This document shows positions 47,698 to 57,966 of a stretch of DNA of 64,000 nt, piece after piece. This DNA is from Alphaproteobacteria bacterium. Its GTDB lineage: Bacteria; Pseudomonadota; Alphaproteobacteria; Elsterales; Elsteraceae. The translations under genes were made by a program, and so were the position numbers. Location: contig RDXE01000039.1 of NCBI GenBank assembly GCA_004292755.1, forward strand, positions 1 through 64,000. The letters run 5' to 3'. The notes under the pieces are model-generated. The model made no database searches. It worked only from the letters and a program-made list of their open reading frames with translations, and was not told the origin of the DNA. The stretch's first letter is position 1. Each line of letters opens with the position of its first letter.

Positions 47698-48741
47698 TCA
47701 CCGAGGAGCGGACTTGCCGTCGTACCGGCGGGTCCATTCCGCCAACACCCGGTCCCGGTCGGCTGCCATGCGGGCGAAATCCACCGGCAGCATTTGGGCT
47801 TCGGCACTGCTGGGATAGTTGCGCGGCGTCGCGGAGACATCGCTGCGGCCAACCACGGCGTACGCACGGGCGTACATCTCATGGGCTTCACGGCTGACCG
47901 AGAAGTCGATCACCTTGCGCGCAGCCGCGGCGTTCGGGCGATTGCGCACCAGGGCGGTTGCTTCCATCTCCCAACCGATGCCGCCTTGGGGCAGCAGAAT
48001 GTCAATCGGCGCGCCTTGGGTCTTCTCGCGCACGGCGCGCATGTCGAGGCCGATGGACACCACCCGCTCGCCGCGCGCCGCCTGGACGTGCGGGGCGGAG
48101 CCGGAGTGGGTGTAGACGCCGATATTCTCATGCAGGCGGTCCATGAACTGCCAGCCGCGCTCCTCACCCATGGACTGCAGCCACGCCGCCACTTGCAGAT
48201 AGCCGGTGCCGGAGGACGCCGGATTCGGCATCACAATGCGGCCGCGCAGGCTGGGTTGCAGCAGATCGTCCCAGCGGGTGATCGGGGTCATGCCGACCTT
48301 CTGGGCTTCGGGCTGGTTCACCGCCACGAAGGACAGGAACGCATCCATGCCGGTCCACACCGGCGGGTTGGCGCTGTCGCGGAACACCGGCTTCAGGGCC
48401 GACAGCTCAGCCGGGGCGTATGGTTCAAACAGCTGGCCATCGCGGTTCAGGAACAGGATGGAGGACAGCGCCAATCCCCACACCACGTCGGCTTGCGGGT
48501 TGGCCCGCTCGGCCAGCAGCCGCGCGGTGATGACACCAGTTGAGTCACGCACCCACTGGATTTCGACATCGCGGTGGCGGGCTTCCAGGGCTGCCTTCAG
48601 TGGGCCGATCTGGTCTGCCTCAAGCGCGGAGTAAACCGTCACGCGGGTGCGGGTCTGGGCTTGCGCAAGGTCAGCCAAGCCAACGACCGACAGGGCCGCC
48701 ACGGCACCGGCCAGGATCATGTTTGAGAAGGGTCGTGTCAT
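47698..48741 (-). CDS. Periplasmic binding protein of the aminoethylphosphonate importer
   Basis: A 347-residue extracellular solute-binding protein. A signal peptide (residues 1-28, cleaved after AQA) precedes RVTVYSALEADQIGPLKAAL, WVRDSTGVITARLLAERANP, ADVVWGLALSS and GRIVMPNPASSGTGYLQVAA, the pattern of the Fe3+/phosphonate-type family. A GTG three bases upstream has slightly better spacing from AAGGAG and could be the true start. It follows phnX closely. Confidence 0.9.
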   Translation of the reverse strand: MTRPFSNMILAGAVAALSVVGLADLAQAQTRTRVTVYSALEADQIGPLKAALEARHRDVEIQWVRDSTGVITARLLAERANPQADVVWGLALSSILFLNRDGQLFEPYAPAELSALKPVFRDSANPPVWTGMDAFLSFVAVNQPEAQKVGMTPITRWDDLLQPSLRGRIVMPNPASSGTGYLQVAAWLQSMGEERGWQFMDRLHENIGVYTHSGSAPHVQAARGERVVSIGLDMRAVREKTQGAPIDILLPQGGIGWEMEATALVRNRPNAAAARKVIDFSVSREAHEMYARAYAVVGRSDVSATPRNYPSSAEAQMLPVDFARMAADRDRVLAEWTRRYDGKSAPR

Positions 48742-48770
48742 CACGCGCGTCTCCTTACCGTCTCATGGGG

Positions 48771-49586
48771 TCATACTGGGGGCAGTGGCCGTTCACCGGC
48801 TGCCAGGCGCTGGTTCACCTGATCCAGCGCTGGCAACAAGTCGGCCACGGTATCGATCACAAAGTCGGCACCGGCGCTGCGCAGTGGCTCAGCGGCGGCA
48901 TCTGCCAGGCGCCGCTGCTCCGCAGCCGACAGCGCTTGCCACTCTGTCCAGGACAAGCCGACACCATTGCCAGAGGCTGCGACGCCAATCGTCCAGCACC
49001 CCGCAGCGCGACCTTCGGCAATGCCGGGGACGGTGTCATCCACCTTCACCACCCGCCAAGCGGGCCATACGCCCAGGGTGGCGAAGGTCTGATACATGGC
49101 AAGCGGGCTGGGTCTGCCTGCCGCCAGATCATCCGCGCACACCACCGATTGCGGGCGATACCCAAGCGCTGCCGCGCGCTCCATCACTGGGGTTAGGATG
49201 GAGCGGGTGTAGCCGGTGGTGGAGCCGATCTTCACGCCTCGCGCCTCCAACGCCTGCACCACTGGCAGAGCGCCCGGCACAAGGTCGGCATAGTCGGCAG
49301 CCACGGCCTCATTCAACGGCACGAAGACGGCATAGACGGCATCAATGCTCGCCTCGTCCGGGGGGGCGCCGTGCTGCGCCTGCCAAGCAGCGGCGATGCG
49401 CGGATCGGCCAACAGGGCCGCGATATGGTCGCGCTTCGGCAGCCCCATGGGACGCCGGGCCTCGGCAATGGTGATCTCCACGCCAAAGCGGTGCATCGCC
49501 TCAACAAACACGCCCATCGGCGCGCGCGAGCCGAAGTCAACCATCGTCCCGGCCCAATCAAACACGACCGCTGCCACGTGATCCAT
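48771..49586 (-). CDS. phnX: Phosphonoacetaldehyde hydrolase (phosphonatase)
   Basis: A 271-residue HAD-family enzyme that splits phosphonoacetaldehyde into acetaldehyde and phosphate. The nucleophile Asp10 is in VVFDWAGTMVDFGS, and the Schiff-base lysine Lys51 in PMGLPKRDHIAALL is the hallmark that separates it from other HAD hydrolases. GSTTGYTR and KVDDTVPGIAEGRAAGCWTI complete the active site. It is the first gene of the phosphonate operon and gives the operon its function: use of a C2 phosphonate as phosphorus source. Confidence 0.95.
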   Translation of the reverse strand: MDHVAAVVFDWAGTMVDFGSRAPMGVFVEAMHRFGVEITIAEARRPMGLPKRDHIAALLADPRIAAAWQAQHGAPPDEASIDAVYAVFVPLNEAVAADYADLVPGALPVVQALEARGVKIGSTTGYTRSILTPVMERAAALGYRPQSVVCADDLAAGRPSPLAMYQTFATLGVWPAWRVVKVDDTVPGIAEGRAAGCWTIGVAASGNGVGLSWTEWQALSAAEQRRLADAAAEPLRSAGADFVIDTVADLLPALDQVNQRLAAGERPLPPV

Positions 49587-49634
49587 CGCCCTCTCCTCGG
49601 CGGCGGACCTTAGTGGCCAAGCGTTACAGCTTTG

Positions 49635-50099
49635 CTACGACCCCGACCGCGCTGGTGTTAATGCCGGGCGCACGCCGTAGAGTTGGCGGGCGCGGCCTTC
49701 GAACGCGGCCACCATGCGACGGACAGCTTCGCTGAACAAAACTTCGATCAGCTTTTGCAACATGCGGTTGCGGAACTCGAAATCGACCCAGAAATCAATC
49801 CGGGTGCCGCCGTCGATCGGTTCAAACACCCAATGATTATTCAAATACTTGAACGGACCTTCGGCGTAGGTGACCGTGATTCGGTTCGGGCGCTCCAGCA
49901 CCACGGTTGAGGTGAACCGCTCCCTGACCATTTTGAAACCAATCATCAGATCGGCATGGATGGCGTTGCCCTCGCGCCTGCGAATGCGGGAGGCGAGACA
50001 CCAAGGCAGGAAGTCGGGATAGCGTTCGACGTCAGCGACGAGGTCGAACAACTGCTCCGGCGAATAGGGCAGATCGCGCCGCTCGGCGTGGGTTGGCAT
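49635..50099 (-). CDS. ratA: RatA/COQ10-family START-domain protein
   Basis: A 154-residue START-like protein. It contains RDLPYSPEQLFDLVADVERY, PDFLPWCLASRI, YLNNHWVFEPIDGGTRIDFW and FEFRNRMLQKLIEVLFSEAV. The family was named after the E. coli RatA toxin, but in alphaproteobacteria it more likely binds ubiquinone as COQ10 does. It overlaps the lipA stop by one base (TGATG), a frequent arrangement in this class. Confidence 0.88.
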   Translation of the reverse strand: MPTHAERRDLPYSPEQLFDLVADVERYPDFLPWCLASRIRRREGNAIHADLMIGFKMVRERFTSTVVLERPNRITVTYAEGPFKYLNNHWVFEPIDGGTRIDFWVDFEFRNRMLQKLIEVLFSEAVRRMVAAFEGRARQLYGVRPALTPARSGS

Positions 50100-51115
50100 C
50101 AGCGCCCGAGGCGTGCGTCGCGCTCAGCCCGCAGCGCGGCAAAGTCCCGATCCGCGTGGTAGGAGGAGCGGGTGAGCGGCGAGCTGGCAACCAGCAAGAA
50201 GCCTTTGGCTGTGCCAATGGTCTTGAAGCTTTGGAACTCATCGGGGGTCACGAAGCGTTCAATCGCGGCGTGCTTCGGTGTCGGCTGCAGATACTGGCCA
50301 ATCGTGAGGAAATCGACATCGGCGGAGCGCATGTCATCCATGACCTGCAACACCTCCTCCCGCGCCTCGCCCAGGCCAACCATAATGCCCGACTTGGTAA
50401 AGATGCCGGGATCGAGCTGCTTCACGCGATCCAACAGCCGCAGCGAGTGATAGTAGCGCGCCCCTGGACGGATACCGGGATAGAGCCGTGGCACCGTTTC
50501 CAGATTGTGGTTGAACACATCCGGTCGTGCCGCCACCACATGCTCCAGCGCGCCGTCCTTGCGCAGGAAGTCTGGCGTCAGGATTTCAATCGTGGTGCCG
50601 GGGGACCGCTGACGCACCGCGCGGATGGTGCGGGCAAAGTGATCGGCACCACCATCCTCCAGATCATCGCGATCAACGGAGGTGATCACGACATGGGCGA
50701 GGTTGGAGGTGGCCACCATCTCCGCCACATTGTCGGGTTCATGGGGGTCCAGCTTGTCGGGCAGGCCCGTTGCAACGTTGCAGAAGGCGCAGGCGCGCGT
50801 GCAAACAGAGCCCAGAATCATCACGGTCGCGTGGCGTTTGGACCAGCACTCGCCAATGTTCGGGCAGGCTGCTTCCTCGCAGACGGTGTTGAGCTTCAAG
50901 CCGCGCATCAGCCGCCGGGTTTCCTGATACTCCGGCGAGGTCGGCGCCTTGACCCGGATCCAATCCGGCTTGCGCTGGATTGGATTGTCCGGGCGGTTGC
51001 GCTTTTCAGGATGACGCTCGGCCCCCGTGCGCGGGGAGCGCTGGTCGGCGTCTGACCCCGCACTCTCCGCCACAGCGACAAGTTCACCAGCATCACCCTG
51101 ATCGCGGGCAGTCAT
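50099..51115 (-). CDS. lipA: Lipoyl synthase
   Basis: A 338-residue radical SAM enzyme that inserts two sulfurs into octanoyl groups on lipoyl domains. The auxiliary cluster motif [13 protein letters not shown], the radical-SAM motif CTRACAFC and the C-terminal RSSY cluster ligand are all present, with GLGE and QYLQPTPKH between. The ATG at 51115 is chosen over an upstream start at 51187 that would add 24 atypical residues. Its position after lpdA supplies cofactor for the PDH complex encoded upstream. Confidence 0.97.
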   Translation of the reverse strand: MTARDQGDAGELVAVAESAGSDADQRSPRTGAERHPEKRNRPDNPIQRKPDWIRVKAPTSPEYQETRRLMRGLKLNTVCEEAACPNIGECWSKRHATVMILGSVCTRACAFCNVATGLPDKLDPHEPDNVAEMVATSNLAHVVITSVDRDDLEDGGADHFARTIRAVRQRSPGTTIEILTPDFLRKDGALEHVVAARPDVFNHNLETVPRLYPGIRPGARYYHSLRLLDRVKQLDPGIFTKSGIMVGLGEAREEVLQVMDDMRSADVDFLTIGQYLQPTPKHAAIERFVTPDEFQSFKTIGTAKGFLLVASSPLTRSSYHADRDFAALRAERDARLGR

Positions 51116-51143
51116 CGGTGTATTCCCCAGCCAGCCGAAAGCG

Positions 51144-52556
51144 TCAGAAGTGGAGAGCCCGACCGTACGCGTCAAGCACACTTTCATGCATCATCTCAGA
51201 CAGAGTCGGATGCGGGAACACGGTGTGCATCAAATCCGCCTCTGTCGTCTCAAGCGTACGGGCGATGCCGTAGCCCTGAATCAGCTCCGTAACCTCAGCG
51301 CCCACCATGTGCGCACCCAGCAGCTCCCCGGTCTTGGCGTCGAACACAGTCTTCACCATGCCCTCGGGCTCACCCAGGGCAATCGCCTTGCCGTTGCCGA
51401 CATAGGGGAAGCGGCCAACCTTGACCTGATGGCCCGCGGCCTTGGCCTTGGCTTCGGTCAAGCCGACCGAAGCAACCTGAGGCCAGCAATAGGTGCAGCC
51501 CGGGATCTTGGTGACATCGATGGCGTGGGGGTGCAGCCCGGCAATCGCCTCAACGCAAATCACGCCTTCGTGGCTGGCCTTGTGGGCCAACCAGGGCGGC
51601 CCCGTCAGATCGCCGATGGCGTAGATGCCGGGCTCGTCGGTGCGGCACATGCCGTCGGTGACGATGTGGGTTTTTTCCACCTTCACCTTCGTGCCTTCCA
51701 GGCCGATGCCCTCCACGTTGCCGACAATCCCGATGGCAACGATGATCCGGTCGGCCGGCAGATCGATGGACTTGCCAGCCTGCTCCACGGTCACAGTCGC
51801 GCCGGTTGCCGTCCGGGTCATGCCTTTGGTGGTCGCACCGGTCAGGATTTTCATACCCTGCTTGGCGAAGGCCTTCAGCATGAAGGCAGAGACTTCCTCA
51901 TCCTCGACGGGCAGGATGCGGTCCATCATCTCGACGACCGTCACCTCCGCCCCCATGGTACGGTAGAAGCTGGCGAATTCGATGCCAATCGCACCGGAGC
52001 CGATCACTACCAGCTGCTTTGGCATGCGGTCCGGCACCATGGCTTCGCGGGCGGTCCACACCAAGCCACCATCAACATCAAAGCCTGGCAGGTGACGGGC
52101 GCGCGCGCCTGTCGCCAGAATAACGTGCGTGCCGGTCACCGCCTGCTTCACCTTGCCATCGGGACCCAGCACCTCAACGGTGCGGGCAGCACCGGCTTTG
52201 GCGCCCAGGCGACCGTGGCCATCGAACACGGTCACCTTGTTCTTCTTCATCAGGTGCTTGATGCCGCCGGACAATTGTCCCGCCACCTGACGGCTGCGCC
52301 CGACGATCTTGCCCAGATCGAACGAGATGTTGGACGCACTGAACCCATAGGCGCCAAGATTGTGCAGAAGATGATAAATCTCTGAGGAGCGCAGCAACGC
52401 CTTGGTGGGAATGCAGCCCCAGTTAAGGCAGACCCCACCCAGGTGCTCCCGCTCTACCAGCGCCACCTTCATCTTCAATTGGGCTGCCCGGATCGCTGCA
52501 ACATAGCCACCCGGACCGCCGCCGACGACGATGACGTCGAAGGATGTATCAGACAT
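51144..52556 (-). CDS. lpdA: Dihydrolipoyl dehydrogenase (E3)
   Basis: A 470-residue FAD disulfide reductase that reoxidises dihydrolipoyl groups. It shows [20 protein letters not shown], redox-active [16 protein letters not shown] site [20 protein letters not shown] and the C-terminal catalytic [10 protein letters not shown]. Two ATGs are adjacent; GGGGAGG five bases before the second favours 52556. It is the fourth gene of the PDH operon. Confidence 0.97.
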   Translation of the reverse strand: MSDTSFDVIVVGGGPGGYVAAIRAAQLKMKVALVEREHLGGVCLNWGCIPTKALLRSSEIYHLLHNLGAYGFSASNISFDLGKIVGRSRQVAGQLSGGIKHLMKKNKVTVFDGHGRLGAKAGAARTVEVLGPDGKVKQAVTGTHVILATGARARHLPGFDVDGGLVWTAREAMVPDRMPKQLVVIGSGAIGIEFASFYRTMGAEVTVVEMMDRILPVEDEEVSAFMLKAFAKQGMKILTGATTKGMTRTATGATVTVEQAGKSIDLPADRIIVAIGIVGNVEGIGLEGTKVKVEKTHIVTDGMCRTDEPGIYAIGDLTGPPWLAHKASHEGVICVEAIAGLHPHAIDVTKIPGCTYCWPQVASVGLTEAKAKAAGHQVKVGRFPYVGNGKAIALGEPEGMVKTVFDAKTGELLGAHMVGAEVTELIQGYGIARTLETTEADLMHTVFPHPTLSEMMHESVLDAYGRALHF

Positions 52557-52567
52557 CATCGCCTCCC

Positions 52568-53872
52568 CTACAGCATCATGGTCAACGGATCTTCGATCAG
52601 ACCCTTCAGCACTTGCAGGAACTCAGCCCCCAAGGCGCCGTCAACCACCCGATGATCCACCGACAGAGTGCAGGTCATCTGGGTCTCAACCGCCAGGGCG
52701 CCGTTCTTCACCACAGGGCGTTGCTCGCCCGCCCCAACGGCCAGGATGCAGCTTTGCGGCGGGTTGATGATCGCCGAAAACTGCTTGATCCCATACATGC
52801 CGAGGTTGGAGATGGAGAACCCACCGCCCTGATACTCTTCCGGCATCAGCTTGCCGTCACGGGCGCGCTTGGCGAGGTCCTTCATTTCCTGGCTGATCTG
52901 ACCCAGCGCCTTTTGATCAGCGTTCTTGATGATCGGCGTGATCAGACCACCCGGAATGGCGACGGCCACCGAGACATCGACTTGCTTGAAGCGCAGCATG
53001 CCCTCGTCCGACCAGGCGGCGTTGACGTCGGGCTTCTGTTTCATCGCCAGAGCAACGGCGCGAATGACGAAGTCGTTGACCGATAGCTTAATCCCCAGCT
53101 TCTCGCCCTTTGCGTTGAGATCGGCACGCAACGCCATCAACGCATCGAGGGCAAGGTCCACGGTCAAATAGAAGTGTGGCACCGTCTGTTTGGATTCTTG
53201 CAGACGACGCGCAATCACCTTCCGCATGGAGGTGTGCGGCACCATGTCGAAGGCTTGACCCGGCGGCGGTGCCGCGGGCTTCGGCGCTGGGGCTGCTGCC
53301 ACTGGTGCTGCGGCTGGAGCCGCCGCAACAACTGGAGCCGGGGCGGCAACTGCTGGGGCGGGCGCGGCCGGGCCTGCGGCGATCAGCGCCTCCACATCGG
53401 CTTTAACAATGCGGCCATTGGGACCGCTGCCACGCACGCCACTCAAGGACAGGCCCGCCTGTTCCGCCAAGCGCTTAGCCAGCGGCGAGGCAACGACGCG
53501 CCCGGCACTGCTGGCGGACGCAACCGGAGCAGCAGCTGCCGGAGCCGCTGCCACCGGGGCGGCTGCCACTGGGGCTGGCGCTGGCGCTGGCGCAGCCGCA
53601 GTGGGCTTCGCCGCATCGGCCATGCTCTCGCCCTCACCCAACAGGATCGCGATGGGCTCGTTCACCTTCACCCCGGCTGTCCCGGCCGGGATGATGATTT
53701 TGCCCAGCACGCCTTCATCGACGGCTTCCACTTCCATGGTCGCCTTGTCGGTTTCGATCTCGGCGATCACTTGGCCCGCCTTGATCGCATCGCCTTCCGC
53801 CTTCAACCAGCGGGCCAGCGTGCCTTCAGTCATGGTCGGCGACAGCGCCGGCATGAGGATTTGGATCGGCAT
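52568..53872 (-). CDS. pdhC: Pyruvate dehydrogenase E2, dihydrolipoamide acetyltransferase
   Basis: A 434-residue core subunit. A lipoyl domain (residues 1-80) carries the modified lysine in [17 protein letters not shown]; an Ala/Pro-rich linker follows, then a peripheral-subunit-binding domain ([20 protein letters not shown]), another Ala/Pro linker and the catalytic domain ending in the active-site motif [14 protein letters not shown] single lipoyl domain is present. It lies between pdhB and lpdA. Confidence 0.96.
   Translation of the reverse strand: MPIQILMPALSPTMTEGTLARWLKAEGDAIKAGQVIAEIETDKATMEVEAVDEGVLGKIIIPAGTAGVKVNEPIAILLGEGESMADAAKPTAAAPAPAPAPVAAAPVAAAPAAAAPVASASSAGRVVASPLAKRLAEQAGLSLSGVRGSGPNGRIVKADVEALIAAGPAAPAPAVAAPAPVVAAAPAAAPVAAAPAPKPAAPPPGQAFDMVPHTSMRKVIARRLQESKQTVPHFYLTVDLALDALMALRADLNAKGEKLGIKLSVNDFVIRAVALAMKQKPDVNAAWSDEGMLRFKQVDVSVAVAIPGGLITPIIKNADQKALGQISQEMKDLAKRARDGKLMPEEYQGGGFSISNLGMYGIKQFSAIINPPQSCILAVGAGEQRPVVKNGALAVETQMTCTLSVDHRVVDGALGAEFLQVLKGLIEDPLTMML
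53711..53755. repeat. 45-bp direct repeat, copy in pdhC lipoyl domain
   Basis: These 45 bases are identical to 55093-55137. They encode the conserved lysine-bearing hairpin of the lipoyl domain ([15 protein letters not shown]). Identity at every silent position is unusual for two diverged genes. Confidence 0.9.
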
Positions 53873-53886
53873 GACGCGCCCTCCCG

Positions 53887-55254
53887 CTAGCGCCGGTACA
53901 GCACGGACTTGGCCGCAGCGACCACGTCCTCAGCCGATGGCAAGGCCAGCTTTTCCAAATTGGCCGCATAGGGCAGCGGCACATCCTTGCCAGTGACGCG
54001 CACCACAGGGGCGTCCAGCAAGTCGAAGCCGTGTTCCATCATCAGCGCTGCGATCTCGGAGCCAATGCCCGCATAGGGCCAGCCCTCTTCCACGGTCACC
54101 AACCGGTTGGTCTTCGCAACCGAGGCCAGGATGGCGTCCAAATCCAGCGGTCGGATGGAGCGCAGGTCGATCACCTCGGCCTCAATCCCCTCCTTCGCCA
54201 GTTGATCCGCCGCGTTCAGCGCGTGGCGCACGGCAATCGAGAAGGCGACGATGGTGACGTGGCTACCCGCGCGGGCAAGGCGCGCCTTGCCAATCGGCAC
54301 CACCCAGTCGTCGGTGTCCGGCACATCGAAGGACGCGCCATACAGGATCTCATTCTCCAGCACGATGACCGGATTGGGATCGCGGATCGCCGCCTTGATC
54401 AGCCCCTTGGCGTCAGCGGCTGAATAGGGGGCAACCACCTTCAGGCCAGGCACATGGCCGTACCAAGAGGCATAGCACTGGCTGTGCTGGGCGGCGACGC
54501 GCGAGGCAGCACCGTTCGGCCCGCGGAACACAATCGGGCAGCCCATCTGACCACCGGCCATGTACAGCGTCTTGGCAGCCGAATTGACGATCTGGTCAAT
54601 CGCCTGCATCGAGAAGTTCATGGTCATGAACTCCACAATCGGGCGCAGACCCATGAACGCCGCACCCACGGCCATACCGGCAAACCCTTGCTCGGTGATC
54701 GGGGTGTCGATCACGCGCTTGGCGCCGAATTCTTGCAACAACCCTTGGGAGACCTTGTAGGCGCCCTGATACTGGGCGACTTCCTCACCCATCAGAAACA
54801 CGTTGCGGTCGCGGCGCATCTCCTCCGCCATGCCGTCGCGCAAGGCCTCGCGCACGGTCTGGGTTTTGACGGGGCCGGACCATTCCGCCCCGGCCGCGGG
54901 CTTCACCGTGGCTGGAAGGATGGCTGGTGCGGCGATCACGGGAGCGGGCACCGCAGGTGCTGGAGCAGCAGCGGGGGCAGGCGCCGCGGCTGGTGCGCTC
55001 TGCACGGCTTCGCCCGGCTGGCCAACAACAGCGATAGGGGTGTTGACTGCCACATTCTCCGTCCCGGCCGAGACCAGGATCTTCAGCAGCGTGCCTTCAT
55101 CGACGGCTTCCACTTCCATGGTCGCCTTGTCGGTTTCAATTTCGGCAATGACATCGCCGGATTTCACAGTATCGCCTTCGGCCTTCAGCCATTTGGCGAT
55201 CTTGCCCTCGGTCATGGTCGGCGACAGGGCTGGCATCAAAACTTGGATCGCCAT
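53887..55254 (-). CDS. pdhB: Pyruvate dehydrogenase E1 beta with N-terminal lipoyl domain
   Basis: A 455-residue subunit. Residues 1-80 are a lipoyl domain ([17 protein letters not shown]), an Ala/Pro linker reaches to about 130, and the transketolase-like E1 beta domain follows ([49 protein letters not shown]). The extra lipoyl domain is characteristic of alphaproteobacterial E1 beta and is not an artefact. The start is three bases after the pdhA stop. Confidence 0.96.
   Translation of the reverse strand: MAIQVLMPALSPTMTEGKIAKWLKAEGDTVKSGDVIAEIETDKATMEVEAVDEGTLLKILVSAGTENVAVNTPIAVVGQPGEAVQSAPAAAPAPAAAPAPAVPAPVIAAPAILPATVKPAAGAEWSGPVKTQTVREALRDGMAEEMRRDRNVFLMGEEVAQYQGAYKVSQGLLQEFGAKRVIDTPITEQGFAGMAVGAAFMGLRPIVEFMTMNFSMQAIDQIVNSAAKTLYMAGGQMGCPIVFRGPNGAASRVAAQHSQCYASWYGHVPGLKVVAPYSAADAKGLIKAAIRDPNPVIVLENEILYGASFDVPDTDDWVVPIGKARLARAGSHVTIVAFSIAVRHALNAADQLAKEGIEAEVIDLRSIRPLDLDAILASVAKTNRLVTVEEGWPYAGIGSEIAALMMEHGFDLLDAPVVRVTGKDVPLPYAANLEKLALPSAEDVVAAAKSVLYRR
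55093..55137. repeat. 45-bp direct repeat, copy in pdhB lipoyl domain
   Basis: Identical to 53711-53755 in pdhC and in the same orientation and reading frame. The two copies lie about 1.4 kb apart within one operon. Confidence 0.9.
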
Positions 55255-55257
55255 GGC

Positions 55258-56286
55258 TTAGGCCTCGATCAAGACGTCGGTGTAGAGTTCAGACGGGTCC
55301 GGTTCCGGGCTGGTTTGCGCGAACTCGGCAGCATCGGCGACGATTTCCTTCACCTCGGCGTCAATCGCCTTCAGCTCGTCCTCGCTCACCCCGGCTTCGC
55401 GCAGCAACAACGCGCGCAGACCATCAATCGGGTCGTGCTGTTCGCGCATCGTCTGCACTTCTTCCTTGGTGCGATACTTCGCCGGATCGGACATGGAGTG
55501 GCCGCGGTAGCGGTAGGTCATCATCTCCAGAATGTAGGGGCCGTTGCCTGCCTTGGCGTGGTCCACCGCCACCTGAGCGGCCGCGCGCACCTTCAGCACG
55601 TCCATGCCATCCACCTGCACGCCGGGGATGCCATAGGCTTCGCCGCGCCGCGCCAACTCCTGACCAGCCGAGGCGCGCTCCTGCGAGGTGCCCATCGCAT
55701 ACTTGTTGTTCTCGATCACGAAGATCGCAGGCAGCTTCCACAGCGCTGCCATGTTGAAGGCCTCGTAGACTTGGCCTTGGTTAACCGCGCCATCACCCAT
55801 GTAGGCGCAGCAGACATTGGCCTTGTCATTGTACCAATGGGCCATGGCGATTCCGGCGCCAATCGGCACCTGAGCGCCAACGATCCCGTGGCCGCCGTAG
55901 AAATTCTTCTCCTTCGAGAACATGTGCATGGAGCCGCCCTTGCCGCGGCTATAGCCGCCGATGCGACCCGTCAGTTCGGCCATCACGCCGCGGGAGTCCA
56001 TGCCACAGGCCAGCATGTGGCCGTGGTCGCGGTAGGAGGTGACGACGCAGTCGCCTTCGGTCAGCACCGACTGGATGCCCACCACCACAGCTTCCTGACC
56101 GATGTACAAGTGGCAGAAGCCGCCAATCAGACCCATGCCGTACAGCTGGCCTGCACGCTCTTCAAAGCGGCGGATCAACAGCATGTCGCGGTAGTATTGC
56201 TTCAACTCAGACGCAGGTGGCAGTGCTGCCGCGCCCTTCGCCTCAGCTTCAACTGATTTGCGTCCCCTCGCCCGTTGCGTGGCCAT
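55258..56286 (-). CDS. pdhA: Pyruvate dehydrogenase E1 alpha
   Basis: A 342-residue TPP-dependent subunit that decarboxylates pyruvate. The TPP motif runs from YMGDGAVNQGQVYEAFNMAA to VIENNKYAMGTS; the phosphorylation-loop region equivalent (YRYRGHSMSDPAKYRTKEEV) and SYRDHGHMLACG are present. A basic N-terminal tail precedes the fold. It is the first gene of pdhA-pdhB-pdhC-lpdA-lipA-ratA; the promoter should lie in the 188-base gap upstream, where I see no further gene. Confidence 0.97.
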   Translation of the reverse strand: MATQRARGRKSVEAEAKGAAALPPASELKQYYRDMLLIRRFEERAGQLYGMGLIGGFCHLYIGQEAVVVGIQSVLTEGDCVVTSYRDHGHMLACGMDSRGVMAELTGRIGGYSRGKGGSMHMFSKEKNFYGGHGIVGAQVPIGAGIAMAHWYNDKANVCCAYMGDGAVNQGQVYEAFNMAALWKLPAIFVIENNKYAMGTSQERASAGQELARRGEAYGIPGVQVDGMDVLKVRAAAQVAVDHAKAGNGPYILEMMTYRYRGHSMSDPAKYRTKEEVQTMREQHDPIDGLRALLLREAGVSEDELKAIDAEVKEIVADAAEFAQTSPEPDPSELYTDVLIEA

Positions 56287-56474
56287 CTGTCACACCCCTC
56301 GCTCTGACTGCGCCGAGCGCAGCGATCCCGCGATGCTGTAGCGGTGCGCCAAGCTGGAGACAAGCGGCTCTATCGCCAAAACGCGTGGTTTTGACCGCTA
56401 GCTGCGGTCAGACATTCTATCCAGCAGAACTGAAATCTTGCTGCATCTGCGAAGGAGTTCGCCTGTACAGAACG

Positions 56475-56822
56475 TCAAGGCCGCTGCAGCGTTAGCGCGC
56501 CGGGCAGTGCGCGTTGCAACATCACCACTACCTCATCTTTCTGGGCCAGGTTCAACATGACGCGGGCCCGTTCATCGACCATGTCGGGGTCGAGGGCGGC
56601 GCGCTGCATCAAACCAACCCGGCGCTCATACAAATCACGCTCAGCCTTGATCAGCTCGTGGGTCAGCTGCGCCTTCTGCAACTCCCGCTCCAGGCGCAGG
56701 TAGGCGAACAGTCCGCGGTCCCCCTGAACGGCGTGGTAGCCGAAATACACCAGCAGCAGCCCGCCAATCAGCGGGGCCACCATGTGCAGAGCGATGCGAC
56801 GAAGCAGTTGCAGGGGCGCCAT
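56475..56822 (-). CDS. ftsB: Septum formation initiator, FtsB/DivIC-like
   Basis: A 115-residue bitopic membrane protein. One transmembrane helix (LHMVAPLIGGLLLVYFGYHA, about residues 12-31) is followed by a coiled coil (LRLERELQKAQLTHELIKAE) and a region with DPDMVDERARVMLNLAQKDE. This is the layout of FtsB/DivIC, which bridges FtsL and FtsQ in the divisome. The location upstream of pdhA is standard for alphaproteobacteria. A GTG two codons upstream is an alternative start. Confidence 0.87.
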   Translation of the reverse strand: MAPLQLLRRIALHMVAPLIGGLLLVYFGYHAVQGDRGLFAYLRLERELQKAQLTHELIKAERDLYERRVGLMQRAALDPDMVDERARVMLNLAQKDEVVVMLQRALPGALTLQRP

Positions 56823-56878
56823 GCGCACAGCGAATCACAGAAACCGATTCGCCGTCAAATCCTAGTTATCGCTTATGG

Positions 56879-57442
56879 TTACAGGGGCTTCTTCATAGCC
56901 TTGGACCAGCCTGCCCAACCCACCAGGGCAAGGGCGAGAAATAGCGCGTAAAGCCCTGATGTAACATGCAAATCCTGTGACCAGAACAACAGTGCGCCGA
57001 TGGAGTTGACGACAATCCACACCGGCCAGTTTTCGACAAACCGACGGGCTTGCAGCAGCTGGGCCGCAACCGACAATCCAGTCATCGCAGCATCCGCCAC
57101 GGGCGCCTGACTGTCGGTTGCTGAGGCGAGCGTCCAGCCAATGCCAACCACGGCTGCAAGCGTCAGCGCCGCACTCACCAAGGCTTGACGCGCCGTGAGT
57201 GTGCGGGGCCGCACCTGCCCCTCCGCCTGATCGGCGCGGTGCCAATGCCGCCAGCCATCCAGTTGCACGGCAACGAAGTAGAGTTGCAGGGCCGCATTGC
57301 CGTACAGCGCACTGCCGAAGAACACCCAGCCATAGAGGCAGGCACCAACAATGCCGACGGGAAAGGTGAGCAGGGAGCGGCGCACGGCCAAGATCACCGC
57401 GGCAAGGCTCACGCCAGCGGCCACCCATTCAATGGTGCTCAC
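56879..57442 (-). CDS. pnuC: Nicotinamide riboside transporter PnuC
   Basis: A 187-residue membrane protein with about seven helices. Family motifs are FPVGIVGACLYGWVFFGSAL, the tryptophan motif QLDGWRHWHR and FVENWPVWIVVNSIGALLF. PnuC imports nicotinamide riboside for NAD synthesis by facilitated diffusion coupled to phosphorylation. The start is a GTG with GGAGGAG five bases upstream. No NrtR or NadR gene is nearby. Confidence 0.93.
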   Translation of the reverse strand: MSTIEWVAAGVSLAAVILAVRRSLLTFPVGIVGACLYGWVFFGSALYGNAALQLYFVAVQLDGWRHWHRADQAEGQVRPRTLTARQALVSAALTLAAVVGIGWTLASATDSQAPVADAAMTGLSVAAQLLQARRFVENWPVWIVVNSIGALLFWSQDLHVTSGLYALFLALALVGWAGWSKAMKKPL

Positions 57443-57447
57443 GCCAT

Positions 57448-57454
57448 CTCCTCC
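57448..57454 (-). promoter_or_regulatory. Ribosome-binding site deciding the GTG start of pnuC
   Basis: GGAGGAG on the minus strand, five bases before the GTG at 57442; no ATG nearby would give a full-length PnuC. Confidence 0.7.
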
Positions 57455-57478
57455 CGTCTTCCCACCACGCGGGCGGGG

Positions 57479-57966
57479 CTACACCACAATGGGAATGGAG
57501 GGGGATTGGGTCGGCACCACTGGTACTGCCCCGACCCGGCGGGCTAGGCAGTCGATCAGCAGTCGTGCTGCCCGCTGCTGCAGTCGTGTCGGATCGCGCA
57601 CTTGACCCATCAGTCGCTGCAGGGGGGTCACCGCCTCCAGCTCCAGCGCGAGGGTGAGGTCGGTCTCCTCCCGCAGCCCAGCCAACCCCCAGCGGCCCGT
57701 ACCCCGCATTGGGCCGTCGACGATGCGAAACTCCACCAGTCGACCCGGCACAGCCTCCACAATCTCGGCGACTTGCCGACCGACCGGCCCATTGAAGGCC
57801 CAGCGCCCACCCACCCCGCCATGGGGGCTCAGGGCGCGGGTATCCCACGCCGCTGGCCACCACTCGCGATAGCGGTGAGTACCCGCCAGCGCCACGAACA
57901 CCACGCCCACGTCGGCCGACAGGCGCCGACGCTCCACAACGAGAGTGCGCGTGGTGCGGTTGGGCA

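Noticed and set aside
49635-50099. Treating ratA as a toxin of a toxin-antitoxin pair
   Set aside because: No RatB-like partner is present, and its place after lipA is a standard core location in alphaproteobacteria where a COQ10-like role is more likely.
53300-53600. Short repeated units resembling a repeat array
   Set aside because: They are codon repeats of the Ala/Pro linkers in pdhC; there are no regular spacers, so this is not a CRISPR array.
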